This document shows positions 53,932 to 61,887 of a DNA stretch of 64,000 nucleotides, piece after piece. The translations under genes and the position numbers were made by a program. Source of the DNA: Aliitabrizicola sp041905595 (lineage in GTDB: Bacteria > Pseudomonadota > Alphaproteobacteria > Rhodobacterales > Rhodobacteraceae); the NCBI GenBank assembly GCA_041905595.1, contig JAYRKT010000021.1, positions 7,036 through 71,035 of the forward strand, read 5' to 3'. The notes beneath the pieces are model-generated. The model saw only the letters and a program-made list of their open reading frames with translations. It ran no database searches and was not told the DNA's origin. Within the stretch, counting starts at the first letter, position 1. Every line of letters starts with the position of its first letter.

Positions 53932-53978
53932 CCCGCGCTGCGATGGACTTTCCCCACCGCCGGCTGTAGCCCGAAGAC

Positions 53979-55205
53979 ATGACCCCCGACAGCCAATTCC
54001 TCGACCGGCGCAGTCCGCCGCATATCATGACGCTCGTGCTGCTGGCCGGGCTGCCCGCGCTGTCGCTCAACATCTTCCTGCCATCGCTGCCAGCGATGGC
54101 CAGCCACTTCGGCGTCAGCTATGGCACGATGCAGCTTTCTCTGTCGCTGTATCTGGTCGCAACGGCGCTGCTGCAGATCCTGGTCGGGCCGACATCAGAC
54201 ATGCTGGGGCGCCGCCCGGTGATGCTGGGATCAACCGCGCTTTTCATCCTTGCGACGATCGGGACACTGGTTGCCCCGAACTACGCGGTCTTCCTGGCCT
54301 GCCGGATGCTGCAGGCGACAATGACGGCGGGACTCGTGCTGTCGCGCGCCGTTGTCCGGGACATTGTCACGCAGGATCAGGCGGCCTCGATGATCGGCTA
54401 TGTCACCATGGGCATGTCGGTCGTGCCGATGGTCGGCCCGGTTATCGGCGGCGCGCTGGACGAGGTCTGGGGCTGGCAGGCCAGTTTCGTGCTGCTTCTG
54501 GCAGGGGGCATCGGGCTTTTCGCGCTGGTCTGGGCTGACATGGGCGAAACCGCACAGCGGACGGGAACGGGCTTCGCCGAGCAGGCGCGGCAGTATCCGG
54601 AACTGCTGAAGGCGCAACGGTTCTGGGGCTATTGCCTGTCGGCCGCCTGCGCGGCGGGGGCATTCTATGCCTATCTCGGCGGCGCGCCCTATGTCGGCTC
54701 CAAGGTGTTCGGAATGGACCCGGCAACGCTTGGCCTGTGGTTCGGTGCGCCGGCGGTCGGCTACATGGCGGGCAACTTCCTGTCAGGGCGCTTTGCCGTC
54801 CGGCTGGGCGTCAACCGCATGGTGCTGATCGGGACGCTATTCACGACGACCGGGCTCACGGCGCTGACGTTGCTGACCCTTGCGGGATTCACTGAACCGG
54901 CCGTCTTTTTCGGCTCGATGGTGACGGTGGGCATAGGCAACGGCGTTGTCCTGCCAAGCGCAAATGCCGGGATGCTGTCGGTCCGCCCGCGCCTGGCCGG
55001 ATCGGCGTCGGGTCTGGGCGGCGCGTTCATGATCGGCGGCGGTGCGGTGCTGTCGGTCCTGGCGGGTGCCGTACTCGGCCCTGGATCGGGCGCGCTGCCG
55101 CTGGTGCTCTTGATGCTGGCGAGTTCGGCGATGTCGGTCCTTTTCATCCTTTGGGTGCTGCTGCGGGAACGGTCGCTGCGGCGAAGCGGCGGCTTGCCGG
55201 GATAG
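53979..55205 (+). CDS. Bcr/CflA-family MFS efflux transporter
   Basis: A 408-aa 12-helix transporter. Bcr/CflA hallmarks are ALSLNIFLPSLPAMASHFGVS, LVGPTSDMLGRRPVML (MFS loop) and RAVVRDIV in helix 4-5. Relatives export drugs or other small molecules; substrate unknown. It follows DUF486 by 47 bases. Its stop is one base before the TTTGCAAA box of pccR. Confidence 0.9.
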   Translation: MTPDSQFLDRRSPPHIMTLVLLAGLPALSLNIFLPSLPAMASHFGVSYGTMQLSLSLYLVATALLQILVGPTSDMLGRRPVMLGSTALFILATIGTLVAPNYAVFLACRMLQATMTAGLVLSRAVVRDIVTQDQAASMIGYVTMGMSVVPMVGPVIGGALDEVWGWQASFVLLLAGGIGLFALVWADMGETAQRTGTGFAEQARQYPELLKAQRFWGYCLSAACAAGAFYAYLGGAPYVGSKVFGMDPATLGLWFGAPAVGYMAGNFLSGRFAVRLGVNRMVLIGTLFTTTGLTALTLLTLAGFTEPAVFFGSMVTVGIGNGVVLPSANAGMLSVRPRLAGSASGLGGAFMIGGGAVLSVLAGAVLGPGSGALPLVLLMLASSAMSVLFILWVLLRERSLRRSGGLPG

Positions 55206-55206
55206 G

Positions 55207-55235
55207 TTTGCAAAGGCTAGGCTCGCTTTAGCAAA
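55207..55235. promoter_or_regulatory. Probable PccR operator upstream of pccR
   Basis: TTTGCAAA is perfect at 55207-55214. TTAGCAAA at 55228-55235 is one mismatch from it. Both lie within 40 bases of the pccR ATG and before its ribosome site. The arrangement suggests autoregulation. The 13-base spacing is longer than the four-base spacing I recall for the R. sphaeroides site. Confidence 0.62.
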
Positions 55236-55246
55236 GGGAGCTGCCG

Positions 55247-56644
55247 ATGGCCGTCCAGAAACTCTATGCCGGAACGACCCTGCGCGAGTTGCGCGGCCGA
55301 CTCAGCCTGACGCAAAAGGCCTTCGCGGCAAAGCTTGATGTCTCGCTGCCCTACCTGAACCAGATGGAGAACAACCACCGGCCCGTCTCGGCGGCCGTCG
55401 TGCTGGCGCTTGCGCAGGAATTCGGCTTTGACGTCACGACGCTGACCACCGGCGACAGCGAGCGGCTGGTCAGCGACATGCGCGAGGCGCTGGCGGACCC
55501 GGTCTTTGCCTCGGCCACGCCGCCCTTGGCCGACCTGAGGCTCGCCGCGTCGAACGCCCCCGCCCTTGCGCGGGCCTTTCTGGAACTTCACCGCGCCTAT
55601 CGCCAGTCGCATGAACGGCTGGCCTCGCTCGACGAAGCGCTCGGGCGCGAGGATGCGGCGCTGCGGCCTTCGCCTTGGGAAGAGGTGCGCGACTTCTTCC
55701 ACTACTGCGACAACTACATCGACGCGGTCGATCGGGCTGCAGAACATTTCGCCGCGCCGGGGGGACAGACGCGCGATCCGCTCGCTGCGGCGACCGAGGC
55801 CCTGGCGGCGCGCGGCATCAGCCTCAGCCACGCCGACGAGGGTGACCTGCGGCGCTACGATGCTTCAGCGCGGGTCCTGACAATCTCGCGTCGCGTGGCG
55901 GGGGCGACCCAGACCTTCCAGTTGCTGCACCAGGTCGCTCTGCTGACGCAGAACGATCTGATCGAGGCGACACTGGACCTTGCCCGCTTCCACACGCCGG
56001 AAGCGCGCGACATCGCCAAGATCGGACTGGCCAACTACTTCGCCGGTGCGGCCCAGATGCCCTACCGCGCCTTCCTTCAGGCGGCACGCGAAACGCGCCA
56101 TGACCTTGAACAGCTCTCCGACCGCTTCGGCGCCTCGATCGAACAGGTCGCGCATCGGCTTTCCACCCTGCAACGGCCGGGCGCGAAGGGCATTCCCTTC
56201 TTCTTTGTCCGCGTCGATCAGGCCGGCACGATCACCAAGCGCCACTCGGCGACGCGCCTGCAATTCGCCCGGTTCGGCGGCGCCTGCCCGCTGTGGAACG
56301 TGCACCAGGCGTTCGAGATGCCCGGCCGTTTCCTGCGCCAGCTTGCCGAGACGCCGGACGGTGTGCGCTATCTCTGTCTGGCGCGGGATGTGTCGAAATC
56401 CGGCGGGTCATTCCACGCTCCTGTGCGCCGCTATGCCATCGGCCTCGGCTGCGAGGTGCAGCATGCGGGCGAGCTTGTCTATGCGGATGACCTTGACCTG
56501 ACCGGGCGTTTCGAGCCCATCGGCATTTCCTGCCGGATCTGCGAACGCACGACCTGTCACCAACGGTCGGTGCCGCCTCTGGAGCGGCGTCTGAAGGTGA
56601 CGCCCGATCGGCGCGGCCTTTTGCCCTACGAAATCGCGGGCTGA
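55247..56644 (+). CDS. pccR: Short-chain acyl-CoA regulator (ScfR family; PccR-like)
   Basis: A 465-aa regulator. An XRE helix-turn-helix (about 9-63, LTQKAFAAKLDVSLPYLNQMENNHRPVS) is followed by a domain related to IrrE/ImmA peptidases, where HExxH is lost (TFQLLHQVALL), and a C-terminal acyl-CoA-sensing domain with a Cys cluster (CRICERTTCHQR, from Cys429). In R. sphaeroides PccR activates pccB when propionyl-CoA is used. TTTGCAAA boxes upstream of pccB and this gene match. Here it is 1.85 kb from pccB, separated by two genes. AGGGAG precedes ATG 55247. Confidence 0.9.
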   Translation: MAVQKLYAGTTLRELRGRLSLTQKAFAAKLDVSLPYLNQMENNHRPVSAAVVLALAQEFGFDVTTLTTGDSERLVSDMREALADPVFASATPPLADLRLAASNAPALARAFLELHRAYRQSHERLASLDEALGREDAALRPSPWEEVRDFFHYCDNYIDAVDRAAEHFAAPGGQTRDPLAAATEALAARGISLSHADEGDLRRYDASARVLTISRRVAGATQTFQLLHQVALLTQNDLIEATLDLARFHTPEARDIAKIGLANYFAGAAQMPYRAFLQAARETRHDLEQLSDRFGASIEQVAHRLSTLQRPGAKGIPFFFVRVDQAGTITKRHSATRLQFARFGGACPLWNVHQAFEMPGRFLRQLAETPDGVRYLCLARDVSKSGGSFHAPVRRYAIGLGCEVQHAGELVYADDLDLTGRFEPIGISCRICERTTCHQRSVPPLERRLKVTPDRRGLLPYEIAG

Positions 56645-56678
56645 CTGCGGGGGCGGCGCCACCCCCGCAGCAGAAACT

Positions 56679-56921
56679 TCAGGCGGCAGCTTTCAGAGCG
56701 TGCCAGATCTGATCCTTGAGCCGCATCCGGCGCTGACGCAGTTCGTGCTCGCCAGCCTCGTCGATCACTTCGACCCGGGTTTCGGCACGGTGCACGGCGC
56801 GGTTCACCTCGTGGTATTCTTCCAGAAGCCGGGCAAAGTGCGCGTCCTTCTGCTTCAGCTCGCTGATCTTCGCGGCTTCTGCCGGGAACTCCTCGGCCAG
56901 ATCATGCGGCGTATTCGACAT
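56679..56921 (-). CDS. DUF465/YdcH family protein
   Basis: An 80-aa all-helical protein with the DUF465 pattern FARLLEEYHEVNRAVHRAE and a closing LRQRRMRLKDQIWHAL. Probably a small coiled-coil hairpin. Function unknown. ATG 56921 follows GGGAGA. An open frame to 56987 exists but starts without a ribosome site. Confidence 0.88.
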   Translation of the reverse strand: MSNTPHDLAEEFPAEAAKISELKQKDAHFARLLEEYHEVNRAVHRAETRVEVIDEAGEHELRQRRMRLKDQIWHALKAAA

Positions 56922-57010
56922 TTGCGTCTCCCATTCCATACGTTGCCGATTCACATTATCGGCGCGGGCGTCACCGCGATTTGACACCGATCAAGTTCCC
57001 AGCCCTGCGC

Positions 57011-57676
57011 TCATCTGACTGCTGGCCGCCAGCCCGCGGCCCTTGCCTCAGCCGCCGTGCAGAACCAGCGCTCGCCTTTCGACCGGCTGATAACGGTTTC
57101 CGCGTAATGCTCCTGCCCCGGACTGTGGTAGATGCGTTCGCCCCTGGCCGAAATGTTTCCTTTCAGCAGGCAGCCATCGCCCCCCGTCGTTCCCTCTGCC
57201 ACCGGTCCCGCCGGATGGCGATAGATCTCGGGCGTGGTCACGCGCGCTGCCCAAAGACCGCGATGCTCTGACCGCGCGACGTCCTCGTCGGCGACGAAGC
57301 GATCCGAATAGCGTCGATAGGCGAAGGCCGCGCCATCGCGCACCATCGCCGCGTTCAGAACCTGCCCGCCGGCGTGACAGATGGCGAGGAGCCGCCCGAA
57401 CCTGTCGCGGTCATTGCCCTGACAGGTGACCGAGCGTCCGTGCAGCAGGCGTGCCAGTTGCTGGCCCGACCACTCACCGCAGGCCCAATTCGTGCCGTTG
57501 CGGTCGCAGGTCTGGTCATGTTCGGGGGCGTCAATGCCGAGAAGGCGGATCTTTTCGCCGCCCAGAACCAGCGTGTCGCCGTCAACAGCCCGACCGCGCC
57601 CCGTCAGCTCGGCGGATTGCGCCGGGGCGGACAGCAGCGTGAGACAACAGAACAGGGCAAGGCGGACCGCGCGCAT
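57011..57676 (-). CDS. Exported thermonuclease-like (SNase) protein
   Basis: A 221-aa protein: signal peptide (1-21, ending AQSAE), SNase fold with VDGDTLVLGGEKIRLLGIDAPE (metal Asp and catalytic Arg region), NAAMVRDGAAFAYRRY and the late RGLWAA. A C-terminal extension (GNISARGERIYHSPGQ to EARAAGWRPA) matches a small domain seen on other exported nucleases. It would cut DNA or RNA outside the cytoplasm. A TTAA-N7-TTAAC site lies about 44 bases upstream. Confidence 0.9.
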   Translation of the reverse strand: MRAVRLALFCCLTLLSAPAQSAELTGRGRAVDGDTLVLGGEKIRLLGIDAPEHDQTCDRNGTNWACGEWSGQQLARLLHGRSVTCQGNDRDRFGRLLAICHAGGQVLNAAMVRDGAAFAYRRYSDRFVADEDVARSEHRGLWAARVTTPEIYRHPAGPVAEGTTGGDGCLLKGNISARGERIYHSPGQEHYAETVISRSKGERWFCTAAEARAAGWRPAVR

Positions 57677-57715
57677 GCATCCCAGATCGGGGCGACACAG
57701 GCCTCGGTCAACCCA

Positions 57716-57738
57716 TTCGTTAAGAAAAGGTTAACGAA
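57716..57738. promoter_or_regulatory. CtrA-type binding site
   Basis: TTAA (57720-57723), seven bases, TTAAC (57731-57735): an exact fit to the CtrA consensus TTAA-N7-TTAAC. It is embedded in a perfect inverted repeat TTCGTTAA / TTAACGAA (57716-57723 with 57731-57738). It lies 40-62 bases upstream of the nuclease start and beyond the betA stop, so the nuclease gene is the likely target. Confidence 0.65.
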
Positions 57739-57784
57739 ACTTGATCCCGTGTGCCAACGATCGGGGACTGCCAGTTGCCACTGC

Positions 57785-59443
57785 CTAGCGCTGCGCCGTG
57801 GCCCAACGCGGGTTGATCCAGGGTTCGAGGTTCGCCGGCGCAAGGGGTTGGCGGCCCAGGATGTGGTCCGCCGCCTTCTCGCCCGTCATGATCGAGGGCG
57901 CATTGAGGTTGCCGTTCGTCACCCTTGGGAAGATTGAGCTGTCGGCCAGTCGCAGCCCCTCGACCCCGATCACCCGGCATTCCGGATCGACCACCGCCAA
58001 CGGATCGTCACGCCGTCCCATCCGTGCCGTGCCGCAGGGGTGATAGGCGCTTTCGGCATGGTCGCGAATGAAGGCGTCAAGCTCGGCATCTGTTTGCACT
58101 GCCGATCCCGGCTGGATCTCGTGCTTCACATAGGGTTCCATCGCCTTTTGCGCGAAAACCTCGCGGGTCAGGCGAATGCAGGCGCGGAAGTCTTCCCAAT
58201 CGTCGGGATGGGACATGTAGTTGAAGCGGATGACCGGCGCCGCTGCGGGATCGGCGGAACGGAGCGTGACGGCCCCCCTCGACTTCGAACGCATCGGGCC
58301 GACATGCACCTGGAACCCGTGCCCGCCCGCCGCCGCCTTGCCGTCGTAGCGCACAGCGATCGGCAGGAAGTGGTACTGGATGTCGGGATAGTCGATGCCG
58401 GCCTTCGAGCGGATGAAGGCGCAGGCCTCGAACTGGTTCGAGGCTCCGAGGCCGGTGCCGGTGAAAAGCCATTGCGCGCCGACCAGCGCCTTGCCCCAGA
58501 GATTCCAGTATTTGTACAGCGTGATCGGCTTCTTCGAGGCGAATTGCAGGTACAGTTCCAGGTGATCCTGCAGGTTCTGGCCGACACCGGGGCGGTCGGC
58601 CACCACCGGAATGCCGTGTTCCGCCAGATGCGCAGCCGGGCCGACGCCGGACAGCATCAGCAGTTTCGGCGAGTTGATCGAGGAGGCTGCGAGCACCACC
58701 TCGCGGCGGGCGGAAATCACCTGTACCTGTCCGCCCTGCTCGATTTCGACCCCCGTAGCGCGGCCGTTTTCGATCACCACCTTGCGGGCAAGGCCGCGGA
58801 TGACCTGCACCCGACCGGTCTTGATCGCGGGCCGCAGATAGGCGTTGGCCGCCGACCAGCGCCGACCGCGCCAGATCGTGGCCTCCATGGCGCCGAAGCC
58901 TTCCTGCTGGCGGCCGTTATAGTCGGCCGTCACTGGATAACCGGCCTGCTTCCCGGATTCGATGAAAGCGTTGAACAGCGGGTTACGGCGCGGACCGCGG
59001 GTAATGTGCAGCGGGCCGTCATGCCCGCGATATTCCTGCTCGCCGCCCGGCTCTTGCCCGTGCCAGTGTTCCATCCGCCGGAAGTAGGGCAGCACGTCGG
59101 CATAGGACCAGCCATGCGCGCCCTGCTCGGCCCAATGGTCGAAATCCTTTGCGTGGCCGCGCACATAGACCATGCCGTTGATGCTGGACGACCCGCCGAT
59201 CACCTTGCCGCGCGGGGTGGCAAGGACGCGGTTCCCCAGATGCGGCTCGGGTTCGGTATGCAGGCCCCAGTCGTATATGCCCATGTTCATCGGGTAGCTG
59301 AGCGCCCCCGGCATCTGGATGAACGGACCGGCATCGGTGCCGCCATACTCGATCACCGTCACCTGCCAGCCGGCCTCGGCCAGCCGGTAGGCCATTGCGC
59401 AACCGGCCGATCCGGCCCCCACGATCACCACGTCTGCGGTCAT
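57785..59443 (-). CDS. betA: Choline dehydrogenase
   Basis: A 552-aa GMC flavoprotein oxidising choline to betaine aldehyde at the membrane. FAD motif VVIVGAGSAGCAMAYRLAEAG, the GMC signature PRGKVIGGSSSINGMVY, and the C-terminal active site SAYHPCGTARMG with GLRLADSSIFP and NGNLNAPSIMTGEKAAD. ATG 59443 is one base after the dehydratase stop, so it is the last gene of the bet operon. AGGGGA precedes it. Confidence 0.96.
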   Translation of the reverse strand: MTADVVIVGAGSAGCAMAYRLAEAGWQVTVIEYGGTDAGPFIQMPGALSYPMNMGIYDWGLHTEPEPHLGNRVLATPRGKVIGGSSSINGMVYVRGHAKDFDHWAEQGAHGWSYADVLPYFRRMEHWHGQEPGGEQEYRGHDGPLHITRGPRRNPLFNAFIESGKQAGYPVTADYNGRQQEGFGAMEATIWRGRRWSAANAYLRPAIKTGRVQVIRGLARKVVIENGRATGVEIEQGGQVQVISARREVVLAASSINSPKLLMLSGVGPAAHLAEHGIPVVADRPGVGQNLQDHLELYLQFASKKPITLYKYWNLWGKALVGAQWLFTGTGLGASNQFEACAFIRSKAGIDYPDIQYHFLPIAVRYDGKAAAGGHGFQVHVGPMRSKSRGAVTLRSADPAAAPVIRFNYMSHPDDWEDFRACIRLTREVFAQKAMEPYVKHEIQPGSAVQTDAELDAFIRDHAESAYHPCGTARMGRRDDPLAVVDPECRVIGVEGLRLADSSIFPRVTNGNLNAPSIMTGEKAADHILGRQPLAPANLEPWINPRWATAQR

Positions 59444-59444
59444 G

Positions 59445-60443
59445 TCAGTCCCCTGTGAGGGCGACGAAGCGGTCCAGCGCCACGTTGCCCCCCGTCGCAA
59501 AGATCAGGATGCTGCGCCCGGTGGCGGGCAATTGCCCGGCCAGCGCGGCGGCAAGCGCCACCGCGCCCGAAGGCTCCAGCACCAGTTTCAGTTTCTCGAA
59601 GGCAAAGCGCATCGCGGCGCGGATCGCCGCATCCTCGACCGCCAGCCCCTGCACACCTGCCGCGCGGGCGGCCGCAAGCGGTGCGGTTCCCGGCGCCGTT
59701 GCCTGCAAGGCATCAGCGACTGTCGCAGCATCGCCCGCAACCCGCCGCATCTCGCCTGCCGCGAGCGATTGGCCGAGGCCGTTGTAGCCGACTGGCTCGA
59801 CCGCGAAGATGTTCATGTCGGCGTCCCGCGCCCGAAGCGCCAGCGCGACGCCACCCATCAGCCCGCCACCGCCCACCGGGCAGGCCGCGAGACTGACCGT
59901 TGCTCCGCGCGCGTCGAGCTGTTCCAAGGCCTCGAGCGCCGCGCCCGCCTGTCCGGCCACGATCAGCGGATCGTCGAACGGATGCAGCAGCACCAACCCC
60001 TCAGTCGCGGCGATCTCGCGCGCCTTGGCCGAGGCCACCTCTTCGCGCGGGCGGTCGCCATGCTGGGTCAGGATCACCCGTGCGCCGTAGCCTTCCGTCG
60101 CCTCGCGCTTCAGCGCCGGCACGTCGAAGGGCATCACGATCGTGACCGGCACGCCAAGCGCCCGGCCTGCCGCCGCCAGCCCCTGCGCGAAGTTGCCGGA
60201 GGAAAAGGCGACGACCCCGCGCTTGCGCTCCTCGGGCGAGAGATTGTGCAGCCGCCAGGTCGCGCCGCGGATCTTGAACGATCCCGTCGCTTGCAGGTTC
60301 TCCGCCTTGATGAAAGCCCGCTCCGCTCCGCACGCCTTGGCCAGCGCCTCGCTCTCGATCAGAGGCGTGCGCTGCGTGGCCTTGCGGGTGACCGCATAGG
60401 CCGCCGCCAGGTCATGCGGAGAGGGCAGGTCAGTAGGGCGCAT
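59445..60443 (-). CDS. PLP-dependent serine/threonine dehydratase-like enzyme
   Basis: A 332-aa fold-type II PLP enzyme. The cofactor lysine is in ATGSFKIRGA; SSGNFAQGLA and a glycine loop VGGGGLMGG bind substrate and phosphate. There is no C-terminal ACT-like regulatory domain, as in catabolic dehydratases, serine racemases and hydroxyaspartate ammonia-lyases. It sits between betB (overlap 14 bases) and betA (one-base gap), unusual for a bet operon. Betaine breakdown runs through glycine and serine, so serine to pyruvate is one possible role (inference). Confidence 0.88.
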   Translation of the reverse strand: MRPTDLPSPHDLAAAYAVTRKATQRTPLIESEALAKACGAERAFIKAENLQATGSFKIRGATWRLHNLSPEERKRGVVAFSSGNFAQGLAAAGRALGVPVTIVMPFDVPALKREATEGYGARVILTQHGDRPREEVASAKAREIAATEGLVLLHPFDDPLIVAGQAGAALEALEQLDARGATVSLAACPVGGGGLMGGVALALRARDADMNIFAVEPVGYNGLGQSLAAGEMRRVAGDAATVADALQATAPGTAPLAAARAAGVQGLAVEDAAIRAAMRFAFEKLKLVLEPSGAVALAAALAGQLPATGRSILIFATGGNVALDRFVALTGD

Positions 60444-61887
60444 CGACGGGCCCCATTCCGACGTAGACGGATTTCACCTGCGTGTAGTGCTCGACCGCCG
60501 CGTGGCCGTTCTCCCGCCCGACGCCCGAGCGTTTCGCGCCGCCGAAGGGCATTTCAACCGGTGTCAGGTTGTAGGCGTTGATCCAGCAGGTGCCTGCCTG
60601 CAGCTGCCCGATCACCCGGTGCGCTCGTGGCAGGTCAGCGGTGAACACCCCCGCCGCCAGACCGAACTCGGTGGCATTGGCGCGCGCGATGACCTCGTCC
60701 TCGCCATCGAAATCGAGCACCGCCATGACAGGTCCGAAGACCTCTTCGCGGGCCAGCGTCATATCGTCAGTCACATCGGCAAAGACGGTGGGCTCCACAA
60801 AAAACCCTTCATTCGCAAGGGCATGGCCGCCGCCGCAGACCAGACGCGCGCCTTCGCTGCGGGCCGTGTCGATATAGCCCATCACCTTGTCACGCTGCAC
60901 GGCAGAGACGAGCGGGCCCATCTGTGTCGTCTCGTCCAGCGGATTGCCGAGCCGGATCGCCGCCGTGCGTTCGGCCAGCCGCGACAGGAACCTCTCCTTG
61001 ATGCCCTTCTGCACGAAGACCCGCGTCCCGTTCGAACAGACCTGCCCGGCGGAGTAGAAGTTGCCGAGCATCGCCGCGCCCACCGCATCCTCGACGCTCG
61101 CATCGTCGAACACGATCAGGGGCGACTTGCCGCCCAGTTCCATCGTCACATGCCGCACGCCCTCGGCAGCCATCGCATAGACCTTGCGCCCCGTCGGGAC
61201 CGAGCCGGTGAGCGAAACCTTGGCCACGCGTGGATCGCTGACCAACGCGGCGCCGACCGCGCCCCGGCCCTGCACGACGTTGAAGAGGCCCGCCGGCAGC
61301 CCGGCCTCGATCAGGATTTCCGCCAGCTTCAGCGCGCCAAGCGGCGTCACCTCGGAGGGCTTGAAGGTCATCGCGTTGCCAAGCGCCAGCGCAGGCGCCG
61401 CCTTCCAGCAGGCGATCTGGCTGGGATAGTTCCAGGCCCCGATGCCGACGCAGAGGCCGAGCGGCTCGCGCAGGGTGTAGACGAAATCGCGGCCAAGAGG
61501 AACGGTCTCGCCGGTCACGGTCGGGGCAAGTCCCGCGAACCATTCCAGCGCATCGGCCCCGCTCGGCCAGTCGGCCACCAGCGTCTCCTGAATCGGCTTG
61601 CCGGTGTCGAGCGTCTCGAGCCGGGCGAGTTCCGGGTTGCGCTCGCGGATCAGGTCGGCGGCGCGGCGCAGGATGCGGGCACGTTCGACAGGGCGGGTAC
61701 GGCCCCATTCCAATTGCGCGGCGACACCGCTCGCCAGCGCCGCTTCGATGACCTCGGCCGTTGCCTCGTGGACAACGGCGACCACCTCGCCGGTCGCGGG
61801 ATAGATCACCTCGATCGGGGCGCCTGAGGTATCCTCGACATAGGCGCCGTTGACAAAATGGCTGGCTGTGGGTTGGGCGCGCATCAT
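60430..61887 (-). CDS. betB: Betaine aldehyde dehydrogenase
   Basis: A 485-aa NAD(P)-dependent aldehyde dehydrogenase completing glycine betaine synthesis. The catalytic Cys is in NFYSAGQVCSNGTRV, the general-base Glu in TMELGGKSP, and the cofactor segment is GAWNYPSQIACWKAAPAL. Tandem start codons ATG-ATG (61887, 61884) overlap the betC stop; GAGGGG lies just upstream. Member of the bet operon. Confidence 0.96.
   Translation of the reverse strand: MMRAQPTASHFVNGAYVEDTSGAPIEVIYPATGEVVAVVHEATAEVIEAALASGVAAQLEWGRTRPVERARILRRAADLIRERNPELARLETLDTGKPIQETLVADWPSGADALEWFAGLAPTVTGETVPLGRDFVYTLREPLGLCVGIGAWNYPSQIACWKAAPALALGNAMTFKPSEVTPLGALKLAEILIEAGLPAGLFNVVQGRGAVGAALVSDPRVAKVSLTGSVPTGRKVYAMAAEGVRHVTMELGGKSPLIVFDDASVEDAVGAAMLGNFYSAGQVCSNGTRVFVQKGIKERFLSRLAERTAAIRLGNPLDETTQMGPLVSAVQRDKVMGYIDTARSEGARLVCGGGHALANEGFFVEPTVFADVTDDMTLAREEVFGPVMAVLDFDGEDEVIARANATEFGLAAGVFTADLPRAHRVIGQLQAGTCWINAYNLTPVEMPFGGAKRSGVGRENGHAAVEHYTQVKSVYVGMGPVDAPY

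Noticed and set aside
58040..59458. 472-aa plus-strand frame opposite betA
   Set aside because: Mirror of betA with no own start site or domain. The same applies to the long frames opposite betB (60487-61827) and betC (61935-63467).
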